In this document: positions 17,349 to 25,225 of the stretch, piece after piece
Layout of the letters: each line of letters begins with the position of its first letter
Position numbering within the stretch: the stretch's first letter is position 1
Notes under the pieces: generated by a model
What the model was told of the DNA's origin: nothing
What the model saw: the letters and a program-made list of their open reading frames with translations, nothing else
Databases searched by the model: none
Translations under genes and position numbers: made by a program
DNA from: UBA5109 sp964606735
GTDB lineage: Bacteria; Pseudomonadota; Gammaproteobacteria; Pseudomonadales; Pseudohongiellaceae
Reading direction: 5' to 3'
DNA: 27,501 nucleotides
Assembly: GCA_964606735.1 (NCBI GenBank)
Contig: CAZSHI010000032.1
Span: forward strand, 1 to 27,501

Positions 17349-18430
17349 ACGTATTGGAGCACTGTGCCTATGCTTATGGCATACCCAGCATCAGCGCGGA
17401 CTATAAAACTGAGCCCGCTGATTTTGAGGTAAGCGAAGAGCTCAGTTTTTTGCCTGAGGGTAAGGGTGAGCATTTGTATCTGTATATTGAAAAATCGGGC
17501 TTGAGTACGCAGGAAGTCCAGCAAAAACTGGTACGTTTTTTTAAACGTCCCAGTGTTGATGTTTCCTTTTCCGGCATGAAGGACCGACAGGCGCTGACGC
17601 AACAGTGGTTCAGCGTAAGATTGGCCGATACTGAAACGAAAGACATAGAAGCCTTGAACAGTCCGCAGCTCAGGGTGCTTGAATCGCACATGAATTCCCG
17701 CAAGCTGAAACGCGGCTCACATCGCTGCAATCATTTCAGGCTTGTCTTGCGCAACCTCAGCCGACATCCGGATGAACTCGAAGAACGACTGCAGCTGATT
17801 CAGGAACACGGCGTGCCAAACTATTTTGGGGAACAGCGCTTCGGTTGGCAGGGCGCAAATATATCGACTGCTCTGAAATACTTTGCCGGCGACTTGCAGG
17901 TAAAAAATCCCTACAAACGCGGTCTGTATTTGTCTGCCGCGCGGGCGTCCCTGTTCAATCAGGTGCTGTCAAAACGGGTTGAACAGAATAACTGGCAGCA
18001 CTATCTCGACGGGGAGCTTATGCAACTGAACGCCTCGGCAGCATGCTTTGTGGCTGATCCGGCCGACCCGCTTCTGCAGCAGCGACTGGAGCAGTGGGAT
18101 ATTCATCCGACTGGCCCCTTATGGGGGATGGGTGATTTGCAGTCTAGTGGCCAATGTGCCGAACTGGAAACCGCAGTGGCCAAGGCAAACCCGGAACTGA
18201 AGCAGGGCCTCGAGCAGGCCGGTCTTGCCATGCAGCGACGCGCCTTACGCAGTCCGGTGATGAATCTCAAAACCCACAAGCTGAATGATCATGAACTCGA
18301 GCTGTCCTTTACCCTGAACCGGGGCGCCTACGCCACCGTATTGCTCCGGGAGTTGTTTGTCCTGCAGCAAGGCAGGCAAGGACAATTCAATAGCCAAGAC
18401 AACGAGACAGTAGAACGTGAATACAATTGA
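17345..18430 (+). CDS. truD: tRNA pseudouridine(13) synthase TruD
   Basis: TruD converts U13 of tRNA(Glu) to pseudouridine. The catalytic aspartate is Asp80 in FSGMKDRQALTQQWFS. KRGSHRCNHFRLVLRN and GVPNYFGEQRFGWQGAN are the other TruD signatures, and the TRUD insertion domain lies in the second half. The 361 residues are close to E. coli (349). It shares ATGA with ispF. In E. coli and Pseudomonas surE follows truD, but here pcm follows directly. Confidence 0.94.
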   Translation: MNVLEHCAYAYGIPSISADYKTEPADFEVSEELSFLPEGKGEHLYLYIEKSGLSTQEVQQKLVRFFKRPSVDVSFSGMKDRQALTQQWFSVRLADTETKDIEALNSPQLRVLESHMNSRKLKRGSHRCNHFRLVLRNLSRHPDELEERLQLIQEHGVPNYFGEQRFGWQGANISTALKYFAGDLQVKNPYKRGLYLSAARASLFNQVLSKRVEQNNWQHYLDGELMQLNASAACFVADPADPLLQQRLEQWDIHPTGPLWGMGDLQSSGQCAELETAVAKANPELKQGLEQAGLAMQRRALRSPVMNLKTHKLNDHELELSFTLNRGAYATVLLRELFVLQQGRQGQFNSQDNETVEREYN

Positions 18431-18446
18431 GCACCAAGGCATCGGC

Positions 18447-19091
18447 ATGACCTCCCTGCGCACACGTGAGCGACTGGTGCAGCGACTGATTGAACAGGGC
18501 ATACAGCAGATTGCCGTGCTGGAGGCAATACGTACCACGCCGCGCCACTTGTTTATCGAAGAAGCGCTTTCCCACCGGGCCTATGAAGATGTCTCACTAC
18601 CGATCGGTTTTAATCAGACCATTTCCCAGCCCTTTGTGGTTGCCCGAATGACCGAGATTGTCATCAGTTCGCTGGCCAGCGAGCAGGCCAATGTGCTGGA
18701 AATCGGTACTGGCTGTGGCTACCAGACGGCGATTCTTGCGCAACTGGTCAAGCGTGTTTACAGCATTGAACGTATCAATCCTTTGCTGCAAAAGACCAAA
18801 GAAAGGCTGCATCGGCTGGGGATAAAAAATATCCAGCTCAAATGTGCCGATGGTCGATATGGTTGGCCGCAACATGCGCCTTTTGATGCCATCATCACCA
18901 CCGCAGCGGCCAGTGAAGTGCCCAAGGCCCTGATCGAGCAGTTGGCTGAAGGCGGGGTCATCGTCATTCCCGTGGGCTCATCATCACGTCAGGAGTTGCA
19001 GGTCTGTCGTAAAGTGCAGGGGCAGATCGAAATTGAAAACGTCTTGCCCGTGGTCTTTGTTCCCTTGCTGGAAGGTGTGGAGCGCTGGTAA
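18447..19091 (+). CDS. pcm: Protein-L-isoaspartate O-methyltransferase
   Basis: Pcm methylates isoaspartyl residues in ageing proteins so that they can revert to aspartate, and is linked to stationary-phase survival. The SAM-binding motif is VLEIGTGCGYQTAILAQLV, preceded by ALSHRAYEDVSLPIGFNQTISQPFVVARM, which is diagnostic. I chose ATG 18447 (MTSLRTRERL, 214 residues) because AAGG lies seven bases upstream and Pseudomonas Pcm begins almost identically. A longer frame from GTG 18417 would overlap truD by 14 bases and is a possible alternative. Its stop codon overlaps the next start by one base (TAATG). Confidence 0.93.
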   Translation: MTSLRTRERLVQRLIEQGIQQIAVLEAIRTTPRHLFIEEALSHRAYEDVSLPIGFNQTISQPFVVARMTEIVISSLASEQANVLEIGTGCGYQTAILAQLVKRVYSIERINPLLQKTKERLHRLGIKNIQLKCADGRYGWPQHAPFDAIITTAAASEVPKALIEQLAEGGVIVIPVGSSSRQELQVCRKVQGQIEIENVLPVVFVPLLEGVERW

Positions 19092-19960
19092 TGGCCGAGC
19101 CAGACAAAACACAGGTGCCTGCTGCATTACTGCTTTTTTTAAAAGGCATGGCGATGGGTGCAGCAGATACCGTGCCTGGCGTTTCCGGCGGCACGATTGC
19201 CTTTGTCTGTAATATTTATGAAGAACTGATTCTTTCCATCCAGCGCTGCAATTTTCAGGCGCTGCGAATTTTGTTCGGGCAGGGCCTGAAAGCCGCCTGG
19301 GCCTATATCAATGGTAATTTTTTACTGACGCTCTTGTTGGGCATTCTGTCATCGGCGCTCTTGTTGGCCAATATGGTCAGTTTTTTGCTGGCCAATTATA
19401 ACTACCAGGTGATGGCATTTTTTATCGGGCTGATTCTTGCGTCCAGCCTGTTTTTGCGGCGTGAAGTAAAGGTCTGGGATCCGACTAAGCTCAGCTTGCT
19501 GTTGATTGGTGTTTTACTGGCCGTGCTGATTAACCTGTTGCCACAAAGTTCAGAGCAAGCGGCAGCCGGCTTTGTCTTTTTCAGCGGCGCCATTGCCATC
19601 TGTGCCATGATTCTGCCAGGAATATCCGGGGCTTTCATTCTGGTGTTACTGGGATCCTATGAAACCGTTTTAAGGGCCTTGAGTGAACTGGATGTTGCCT
19701 TGCTGTCCTTGTTTGCTGCAGGCTGTGTGGTCGGCTTGATTGCTTTTTCCAATTTGCTGGCCTATTTGCTCAAACACTTTCATGAAAAAACCATGGCGCT
19801 CTTGCTGGGTATCTTGCTGGGTTCGTTATACGGTATATGGCCCTGGCAAGCGTTTGGTCAGCAGGCAGGCTCACGTGTCTGGACGCTTTTTGTGCTTCTG
19901 ATTATGATGGGTTTTGCGTTGGTTTATTGTCTGGAATTGTTGGGAAAGAGATCAAAATAA
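19091..19960 (+). CDS. DUF368 (PopT-type) membrane protein, probable undecaprenyl-phosphate translocase
   Basis: This is a 289-residue polytopic inner-membrane protein with about eight hydrophobic segments. Two related glycine-proline motifs, GAADTVPGVSGGTIAF (about 23-38) and AICAMILPGISGAFILVLLG (about 170-189), suggest an internal duplication with re-entrant loops, the hallmark of DUF368 (PF04018). Work published in 2023 on DUF368 (PopT) and DedA (UptA) proteins proposed that they return undecaprenyl phosphate to the cytoplasmic face for reuse in peptidoglycan, O-antigen and other polymers. Assigning that role here is inference from the family. It starts inside the pcm stop (TAATG) and is followed after 14 bases by nlpD, so it probably belongs to the pcm-nlpD-rpoS transcription unit. 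Confidence 0.85.
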   Translation: MAEPDKTQVPAALLLFLKGMAMGAADTVPGVSGGTIAFVCNIYEELILSIQRCNFQALRILFGQGLKAAWAYINGNFLLTLLLGILSSALLLANMVSFLLANYNYQVMAFFIGLILASSLFLRREVKVWDPTKLSLLLIGVLLAVLINLLPQSSEQAAAGFVFFSGAIAICAMILPGISGAFILVLLGSYETVLRALSELDVALLSLFAAGCVVGLIAFSNLLAYLLKHFHEKTMALLLGILLGSLYGIWPWQAFGQQAGSRVWTLFVLLIMMGFALVYCLELLGKRSK

Positions 19961-19974
19961 TCTCAGGATAATAG

Positions 19975-20769
19975 ATGGGGCATCGTATCTTGCCAGTATC
20001 GATTCATACATTGCTTCTGCTGACAGGGCTGCTTGTGCTCAGTGCCTGCCAGAGTGAGAGCAATTATCGTGCACCTGTTTCCGAGATTGGGCAGCCGGCC
20101 GTGTCATCTGCGCGTACTACCGTCAATCTTGGAAGTGGTCCCAGTCATCGGGTCAATGAAGGAGAAACACTTTATGCCATTGCCTGGATGTATGACCTTA
20201 ATTTCAGGGCACTGGCGCAGGCGAATAATATTGCCGAGCCTTACGTCATTTTCCCTGGTCAGGAACTGAGTCTGGATGTTGAACAGGTGGCAAGTGCTCC
20301 TGCCCAAAGCGGGGTTTCTGCACAGAGCGGTTCGACCACAAGGGTTAACCCTAACAGTACCGGCAATGCGCAAAGCAGGCCGGCTGGAAATACCAGTCCA
20401 TTGCTGCGCTGGGTCTGGCCCGCCAATGGACGAGTGATCGGAAATTTTTCATCCAGTGATACGGCAAAAGGTATTGATATTGCCGGGAGTGCCGGTGATC
20501 CGGTTTATGCTGCAGAGGCCGGTGAAGTAGTCTATGCCGGTAATGCACTGCTGCGGTATGGTGAGTTAATCATCATTAAACATAACGAACAATTTCTCAG
20601 CGCCTATGCGCACAACAATGCACTGTATGTCTCAGAAGGTGATCGTGTTACGCGTGGTCAGGAAATAGCCGGTCTGGGCTCCACGGGCATTGATCAGGAA
20701 ATGCTGCATTTTGAAATCAGACTGGCGGGCCAGCCTGTGGATCCCGTGGCCTATTTGCCTCCGCGTTAG
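19975..20769 (+). CDS. nlpD: NlpD-type murein hydrolase activator lipoprotein
   Basis: The lipobox LSAC puts the lipidated Cys at residue 25. Gln at +2 predicts outer-membrane sorting. A LysM peptidoglycan-binding domain (about 58-101) is followed by a Ser/Gln/Asn-rich linker and a LytM/M23 domain (about 147-262). Two M23 zinc/catalytic positions are lost: the HxGxD His is Ala164 and the first His of HxH is Met243, with Asp168 and His245 kept. The domain is therefore degenerate, as in E. coli NlpD, which activates the amidase AmiC at the septum. The nlpD-rpoS adjacency is conserved, and rpoS promoters in E. coli lie within nlpD. The ATG at 19975 gives a proper signal peptide. Confidence 0.94.
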   Translation: MGHRILPVSIHTLLLLTGLLVLSACQSESNYRAPVSEIGQPAVSSARTTVNLGSGPSHRVNEGETLYAIAWMYDLNFRALAQANNIAEPYVIFPGQELSLDVEQVASAPAQSGVSAQSGSTTRVNPNSTGNAQSRPAGNTSPLLRWVWPANGRVIGNFSSSDTAKGIDIAGSAGDPVYAAEAGEVVYAGNALLRYGELIIIKHNEQFLSAYAHNNALYVSEGDRVTRGQEIAGLGSTGIDQEMLHFEIRLAGQPVDPVAYLPPR

Positions 20770-20818
20770 ATCTTGCTGAATCGTTCCAAAAAAATATCGT
20801 CGCCAGCCTAAGCTGTAC

Positions 20819-20824
20819 TATACT
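20819..20824 (+). promoter_or_regulatory. Possible rpoS -10 element (TATACT)
   Basis: TATACT matches the sigma70 -10 consensus at five of six positions and lies just downstream of nlpD. The -35 position about 17 bases upstream (ATCGTC) is poor, and there is no TGn extension. It may be a local rpoS promoter that needs an activator, or chance. Transcription from within nlpD is also likely by analogy with E. coli. Confidence 0.3.
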
Positions 20825-20858
20825 GATTTCTATTCTTTCTTCTGCGTTTTTTAATGCA

Positions 20859-20990
20859 ATGAGTCACTTGCATGGCAGTGAAAGTGATATCAATAAAACA
20901 GTATGCGACAAGATGGAGAAGACATCTCGGAAAAAAGTAAGTCATTACCTCAATAAAGGTGTAATGAATAAAGGAAGAGTGAATCGATAA
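20859..20990 (+). CDS. Possible 43-codon ORF in the rpoS leader (unrecognised)
   Basis: An ATG at 20859 opens a 43-residue lysine- and serine-rich frame ending at TAA 20988-20990. It ends 64 bases before the chosen rpoS start and is in a different frame. A two-codon ATG-CAA-TGA (20854-20862) overlaps its start. There is no Shine-Dalgarno sequence and no recognisable family, so it may be chance in A-rich DNA. If real it would be an upstream ORF affecting rpoS. Confidence 0.15.
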   Translation: MSHLHGSESDINKTVCDKMEKTSRKKVSHYLNKGVMNKGRVNR

Positions 20991-21054
20991 ATAAAGGGAA
21001 GTATCCAGGAAAAAGCAAAAGGACATGCTAAAACCCAGTCAAAGGAGCCTGATG

Positions 21055-22050
21055 ATGGTTGATACCGAGGATAAAGCACCAAATGCCGGCGATAAAGAAA
21101 ACACTAGAAAACCTGCTCCGCTTAAGCTGATTCAGGGCAGGGCGCCTTCTACTTCAAAGATAGCGGGCAAGCGGAAGCTTCGCAAGAGCAAGCAGTCCGA
21201 CTCGGAAAGTGCTAATGATCTGGACCCCACCACTCTGTATCTCAACGAAATTGGGCACACACCTTTGCTGTCTGCCCATGAAGAAATCAGACTTGCGCGT
21301 GAAGTGGTCAAGGGAAACAGCAATTGCAAGAAACAGATGATCGAGGCCAATCTGCGCTTGGTGGTCACGCTGGCAAAACGCTCGCTGAATCGGGGTTTAT
21401 CCTTTCTTGATTTGATCGAAGAGGGCAATTTGGGCTTGATTCGTGCTGTGGAAAAGTTTGATCCCGAACTCGGTTACCGTTTTTCAACCTATGCGACCTG
21501 GTGGATCAAACAGAGCATTGACCGCGCTATTATGAACAACGCTAAGACCATCCGAATGCCCATTCATCTGATCAAGGAGATTAATGCCTGTACCCGTATA
21601 CTCAAGCGGCTGACAGAAGAGCTGGGCAGAAAGCCCACGGATGAAGAACTGGCCGCTCGCATGAACAAGCCGGTCGATTATATTGCCAGGCTGTACAAGA
21701 AAGAAGTCAGGGTCTGCTCTGCCGATACACCCCTGCCTCAGGATGAGGACAAAAGCATGCTGGATCTGTTTCCGGACGATGACGAAAAAGATCCAGAATA
21801 CATCCTTGAGCAGGCTGATCTGAAAGCCAAACTGGAACGCTGGATTCATCGGCTCAATGAGCGCGAGTCAGAAATTGTGGCAAGGCGTTTCGGCTTGTAT
21901 GGCTATGAGAGCAGTACGCTGGACGAGGTTGGTGCAGAGGTTGGGCTGACCCGCGAACGGGTCAGACAGATTCAGATTGAAGCCCTGTCCCGTTTGCGGC
22001 GATTTATGGAACGTGAAGGGCTGAGCCTGGGAAATCCGGAGAAATCCTGA
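21055..22050 (+). CDS. rpoS: RNA polymerase sigma factor RpoS (sigma-S)
   Basis: RpoS directs stationary-phase and general stress transcription. The protein has a basic, low-complexity N terminus (about 1-50), region 1.2 (DPTTLYLNEIGHTPLLS), region 2 (DLIEEGNLGLIRAVEKFDP, YRFSTYATWWIKQSIDRAI, TIRMPIH), region 3, and region 4 with the helix-turn-helix GLTRERVRQIQIEALSRLRR. The start is a choice between ATG 21025, 21052 and 21055. AAAGGAG at 21041-21047 is seven bases before 21055 and four before 21052, while 21025 has AAGG only two bases away. I chose 21055, which gives 331 residues (E. coli 330). It ends 18 bases from the convergent fdxA, with no clear terminator between. Confidence 0.95.
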   Translation: MVDTEDKAPNAGDKENTRKPAPLKLIQGRAPSTSKIAGKRKLRKSKQSDSESANDLDPTTLYLNEIGHTPLLSAHEEIRLAREVVKGNSNCKKQMIEANLRLVVTLAKRSLNRGLSFLDLIEEGNLGLIRAVEKFDPELGYRFSTYATWWIKQSIDRAIMNNAKTIRMPIHLIKEINACTRILKRLTEELGRKPTDEELAARMNKPVDYIARLYKKEVRVCSADTPLPQDEDKSMLDLFPDDDEKDPEYILEQADLKAKLERWIHRLNERESEIVARRFGLYGYESSTLDEVGAEVGLTRERVRQIQIEALSRLRRFMEREGLSLGNPEKS

Positions 22051-22068
22051 GGTTTTAGGCGTACAGGT

Positions 22069-22392
22069 CTAGCGTTCCAGGAATTCACGCTTGTTGGGTT
22101 TGTCAGCCCATTCTTCGGCATCGGGTAGTGGCTCCTTCATTTCAGTCAGATTGGGCCACTGTTCGCTGAGTTCCGCATTCAGCTCCAGGAATTCGGCCTG
22201 CTCTTCAGGCAGCTCATCTTCAGCATAGATGGCATCCACCGGGCATTCGGGTTCACACAGAGCACAGTCAATGCATTCATCAGGGTTGATGACCAGCATG
22301 TTCGGGCCTTCATAGAAGCAGTCGACAGGACACACTTCAACACAATCAGTATGTTTGCAACGAATACAGTTTTCACCAACAACAAAGGTCAT
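22069..22392 (-). CDS. fdxA: 7Fe ferredoxin FdxA (3Fe-4S and 4Fe-4S)
   Basis: The 107-residue protein closely resembles Azotobacter ferredoxin I. It has nine cysteines: by alignment Cys9, Cys17 and Cys50 bind the 3Fe-4S cluster, Cys21, Cys40, Cys43 and Cys46 the 4Fe-4S cluster, and Cys12 and Cys25 are free. The C-terminal extension includes the conserved EFLELNAELSEQWPN and PLPDAEEW segments. It is a low-potential electron carrier whose partner is not clear from context; a redox or oxidative-stress role is known for some relatives. A good ribosome site (AAGGAG; complement at 22400-22405) lies eight bases before the ATG. It follows mutS by 45 bases on the same strand, so the two may be cotranscribed. 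Confidence 0.95.
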   Translation of the reverse strand: MTFVVGENCIRCKHTDCVEVCPVDCFYEGPNMLVINPDECIDCALCEPECPVDAIYAEDELPEEQAEFLELNAELSEQWPNLTEMKEPLPDAEEWADKPNKREFLER

Positions 22393-22437
22393 GCGCAGTC
22401 TCCTTAATGCATTTCAGGCGGGGCATTTTATCAGTAA

Positions 22438-24999
22438 TTACGAGTCCCGTACCAGTTTAATCAGGCTATAGAGCAGCTCATGTGCCTGCCGGGGGCTTAG
22501 CTCATCCGGGTTGATTTCTAATAGATTTTCAAGGGCAGGATGGGGGGTGCCAACGCTGAACAAATCAGCCTGCTGGCTATCGGCTTCGCCGTGTTTGTAG
22601 GCTTCGCTTTCCAGCTGGCTGAGCTTGCTGCGTGCCTGTTCGAGCACCGCTTTCGGGATGCCGGCCAGCTGTGCTACCTGCAGGCCGTAGCTCTGATTTG
22701 CCGGTCCCTCTTCAACGCTGTGCAAAAACACAATTCCCTGGTCATGCTCGCTGGCATTCAGATGCACGTTACGGATGTTGGGGTACTGTTCAGCCAATGT
22801 CGTCAGTTCGAAATAATGCGTGGCAAAGAGGGTCTGTGCCTGGATATGGCTGGCAATATAAACCGCTGAGGCCCAGGCCAGTGACAAGCCATCAAAAGTG
22901 CTGGTGCCACGGCCGATTTCATCCATCAATACCAGGCTGTGCTTGCTGGCATTGTGCAGGATATTGGCTGTTTCGGTCATCTCAACCATGAAAGTCGAGC
23001 GGCCACCGGCCAGATCATCAGAGGAGCCAATACGGGTGAAGATTCTGTCCACGGGTCCAATTAATGCTGATTGGGCCGGCACGAAACAACCGGTATGGGC
23101 CAGTAGCACGATAATGGCGGTTTGCCGCATGTAGGTGGATTTACCACCCATATTGGGGCCGGTAATCATCAGCATATTCTGCTCAGGGGAGAGCTGGAGA
23201 TCGTTAGCCACAAAGGCTTCTTCCAGGACATGCTCCACAACCGGGTGACGCCCCTGGCGAATGTCGATGCCCTCATCGAGGCTTAACTCCGGGCAGACCA
23301 GATCCAGCGCCTGTGCCCGTTCGGCAAAGTTACACAGCACATCCAGCTCCGCCAGGCTAAAGGCATTATCCTGTAGCGCTTTGAGCTGATCAGCCAGGGT
23401 GTTAAGCAATTCATCGTACAAGAATTTTTCGCGAGCCAGTGATTTGCTTTTGGCACTGAGCACCCTGTCCTCAAATTCCTTGAGCTGGGGTGTGATAAAG
23501 CGTTCGGCATTTTTCAGGGTCTGTCGGCGGATGTATTCGGCGGGCGCCTGTTCGGATTGTAGCCGGCTGATTTCAATGTAGTAACCGTGCACCCGGTTAT
23601 AGCCCACTTTGAGGGTGCTGATCCCGGTGCGACTTTTTTCTTCTTCTTCAAGCTTATTGAGGAATTCACCGGCGCTGGAGCTGAGACTGCGCAATTCATC
23701 GAGTTCCTCATCGTAGGCGCTGGCAATCACACCGCCTTCACGGATGACAACCGGTGGATTTTCGATAATGGCGCTGGTGAGTAATTCAAACAGTTTGGGG
23801 TGCTCACCAATCAGTTGGCTCAACTCCTGCAGGCGTGGCGAATCGATACTGCTAAGCACAGCCTGTAAACCCGGCAAGAGCCCCAGGGCATCACGCAACT
23901 TGGCCAGATCGCGGGGTCGGGCGGAGCGCAAAGCAATACGGGCGACGATGCGTTCCAGGTCGCCAATCTGCTGCAGAATTTCCTGTAATTGTTCATAGTA
24001 ATAATTGTCGATCAGGCTGGTGACTGCCTGCTGTCTCAGTCGAAGCTGGTCACGTTGGCGAATAGGGCGATGCAGCCAGCGTTTCAGCAAGCGTGAACCC
24101 ATCGCAGTAGAGCAATGGTCAAATACCGCGCTGAGGGTATTTTCCAAGCCACCCGCCAGATTGCGGTCGATTTCCAGGTTGCGACGGCTGATGCTGTCCA
24201 GAATCAGGCTGTCACTTTTTTGCTCAAGCCGCAGGCTCTGGCAGTGGGGCAAGTCTGAGAACTGGGTTTCGCGGGCATAATGCAAAAGGCAGCCAGCGGC
24301 ACAAAGAGCGCTTCCCAGGTGTTCACAGCCAAAGCCTTCCAGACTGTCGACCTGAAACTGTTTGTGCAGGGCACGGCGGGCGCTATCCAGATCGAAATCC
24401 CATTCAGGCCGTTTTCTAAGACCTGTGCGTTTGTTGATGGTATCGGGCCAGTTCTGAGTGTCTGCGACCAGCAGTTCAGCCGGGTTGACCCTGGCCAGTT
24501 CGTTGAGCAGTTCACTTTCGGTGTCGACTTCAAGGACTGAAAAATGCCCCGCACTCAGATCCAGGCTGGCCAGACCAAAGTGTTTGCCATCGTAGTGAAT
24601 GGCCGCCAGCAAGCGATCCTGATTATCTGCTAGCAGGGCTTCATCACTGAGTGTGCCCGGGGTAATGAGCTTGACGACTTTACGTTCCACCGGACCCTTG
24701 CTGGTGGCCGGGTCACCAATCTGCTCACAGATGGCGACAGACACACCTTTTTCCACCAGCTTGGCCAGATAGCGGTCGGCCGCATGGTAGGGAATGCCGC
24801 ACATGGGAATGGGGCTGCCAGCTGATTTACCACGCGCTGTCAGAGTAATGTTGAGCAGGCCGGCGGCTTTTTCGGCATCGGAATAGAACAGCTCGTAGAA
24901 GTCACCCATGCGATAAAACAGCAACTCATCCGGGTATTCGGCCTTCACCTTCAGGTACTGCTGCATCATCGGGGTATGGGTGGAGGCGGGTGTGTTCAA
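22438..24999 (-). CDS. mutS: DNA mismatch repair protein MutS
   Basis: MutS recognises mismatches and recruits MutL. It has the N-terminal mismatch-binding Phe-x-Glu (Phe34-Tyr-Glu36 in RMGDFYELF), connector, lever and clamp domains, the ATPase with Walker A GPNMGGKST and the DEIGRGTSTFDGLSLAWA motif, a clamp-binding motif QADLF near the C terminus, and a final tetramerisation helix (LSPRQAHELLYSL). I chose TTG at 24999 because it gives 853 residues, equal to E. coli MutS, with THTPMMQQYL in register. The frame stays open to a TTG at 25083, but those 28 extra residues are unlike the family. No ribosome site is clear for either. It is divergent from recA. Confidence 0.94.
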   Translation of the reverse strand: MNTPASTHTPMMQQYLKVKAEYPDELLFYRMGDFYELFYSDAEKAAGLLNITLTARGKSAGSPIPMCGIPYHAADRYLAKLVEKGVSVAICEQIGDPATSKGPVERKVVKLITPGTLSDEALLADNQDRLLAAIHYDGKHFGLASLDLSAGHFSVLEVDTESELLNELARVNPAELLVADTQNWPDTINKRTGLRKRPEWDFDLDSARRALHKQFQVDSLEGFGCEHLGSALCAAGCLLHYARETQFSDLPHCQSLRLEQKSDSLILDSISRRNLEIDRNLAGGLENTLSAVFDHCSTAMGSRLLKRWLHRPIRQRDQLRLRQQAVTSLIDNYYYEQLQEILQQIGDLERIVARIALRSARPRDLAKLRDALGLLPGLQAVLSSIDSPRLQELSQLIGEHPKLFELLTSAIIENPPVVIREGGVIASAYDEELDELRSLSSSAGEFLNKLEEEEKSRTGISTLKVGYNRVHGYYIEISRLQSEQAPAEYIRRQTLKNAERFITPQLKEFEDRVLSAKSKSLAREKFLYDELLNTLADQLKALQDNAFSLAELDVLCNFAERAQALDLVCPELSLDEGIDIRQGRHPVVEHVLEEAFVANDLQLSPEQNMLMITGPNMGGKSTYMRQTAIIVLLAHTGCFVPAQSALIGPVDRIFTRIGSSDDLAGGRSTFMVEMTETANILHNASKHSLVLMDEIGRGTSTFDGLSLAWASAVYIASHIQAQTLFATHYFELTTLAEQYPNIRNVHLNASEHDQGIVFLHSVEEGPANQSYGLQVAQLAGIPKAVLEQARSKLSQLESEAYKHGEADSQQADLFSVGTPHPALENLLEINPDELSPRQAHELLYSLIKLVRDS

Positions 25000-25092
25000 A
25001 ATGTGATACTTAAAATAAAAAAGGGATAAATAATGGCTGATTTCAAAGCCAAGGATTCTACGTGAAAGCCCTGCATCATACAAAAATCTGTT

Positions 25093-25121
25093 TTGAACAA
25101 AGAGGGCTTATCTGCTTTAAT
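25093..25121 (+). promoter_or_regulatory. Probable recA promoter
   Basis: TTGAAC (25093-25098), a 17-base spacer and TTTAAT (25116-25121) with an extended -10 TGC (25113-25115) form a good sigma70-type promoter. It would give a leader of roughly 100 bases before recA at 25226. The -35 sits inside CTGTTTTGAACAAAG (25088-25102), an imperfect inverted repeat where the E. coli recA LexA site would lie, but it does not match CTGT-N8-ACAG. Confidence 0.5.
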
Positions 25122-25225
25122 CATTACTCGAGAAGAGTCCAAAAAATTCCTGACTTTTTCATGGGAATTTGGCTTTTTTAAACGTCTTCATATCAACGCA
25201 AGAACGCATCAGCAGGTTAAGGTTA

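Larger units (their letters stand above)
20770..21054 (+). promoter_or_regulatory. Long rpoS leader region
   Basis: These 285 bases between nlpD and rpoS carry no recognisable protein gene. They contain a pyrimidine tract (about 20826-20852), an imperfect hairpin (20863-20880, TCACTTGC/GCAGTGA arms with one bulge), and an A/G-rich segment with AATAAAGG three times (20952, 20967, 20990), then AAAAGGA and AAAGGAG. In E. coli the rpoS leader controls translation through self-pairing, Hfq and small RNAs. The A-rich repeats here resemble Hfq-type ARN binding sequence. That role is inferred, not shown. Confidence 0.5.

Noticed and set aside
22051..22068. Bidirectional terminator between convergent rpoS and fdxA
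   Set aside because: Only 18 bases separate the genes. I see no stem longer than three pairs and no T run.
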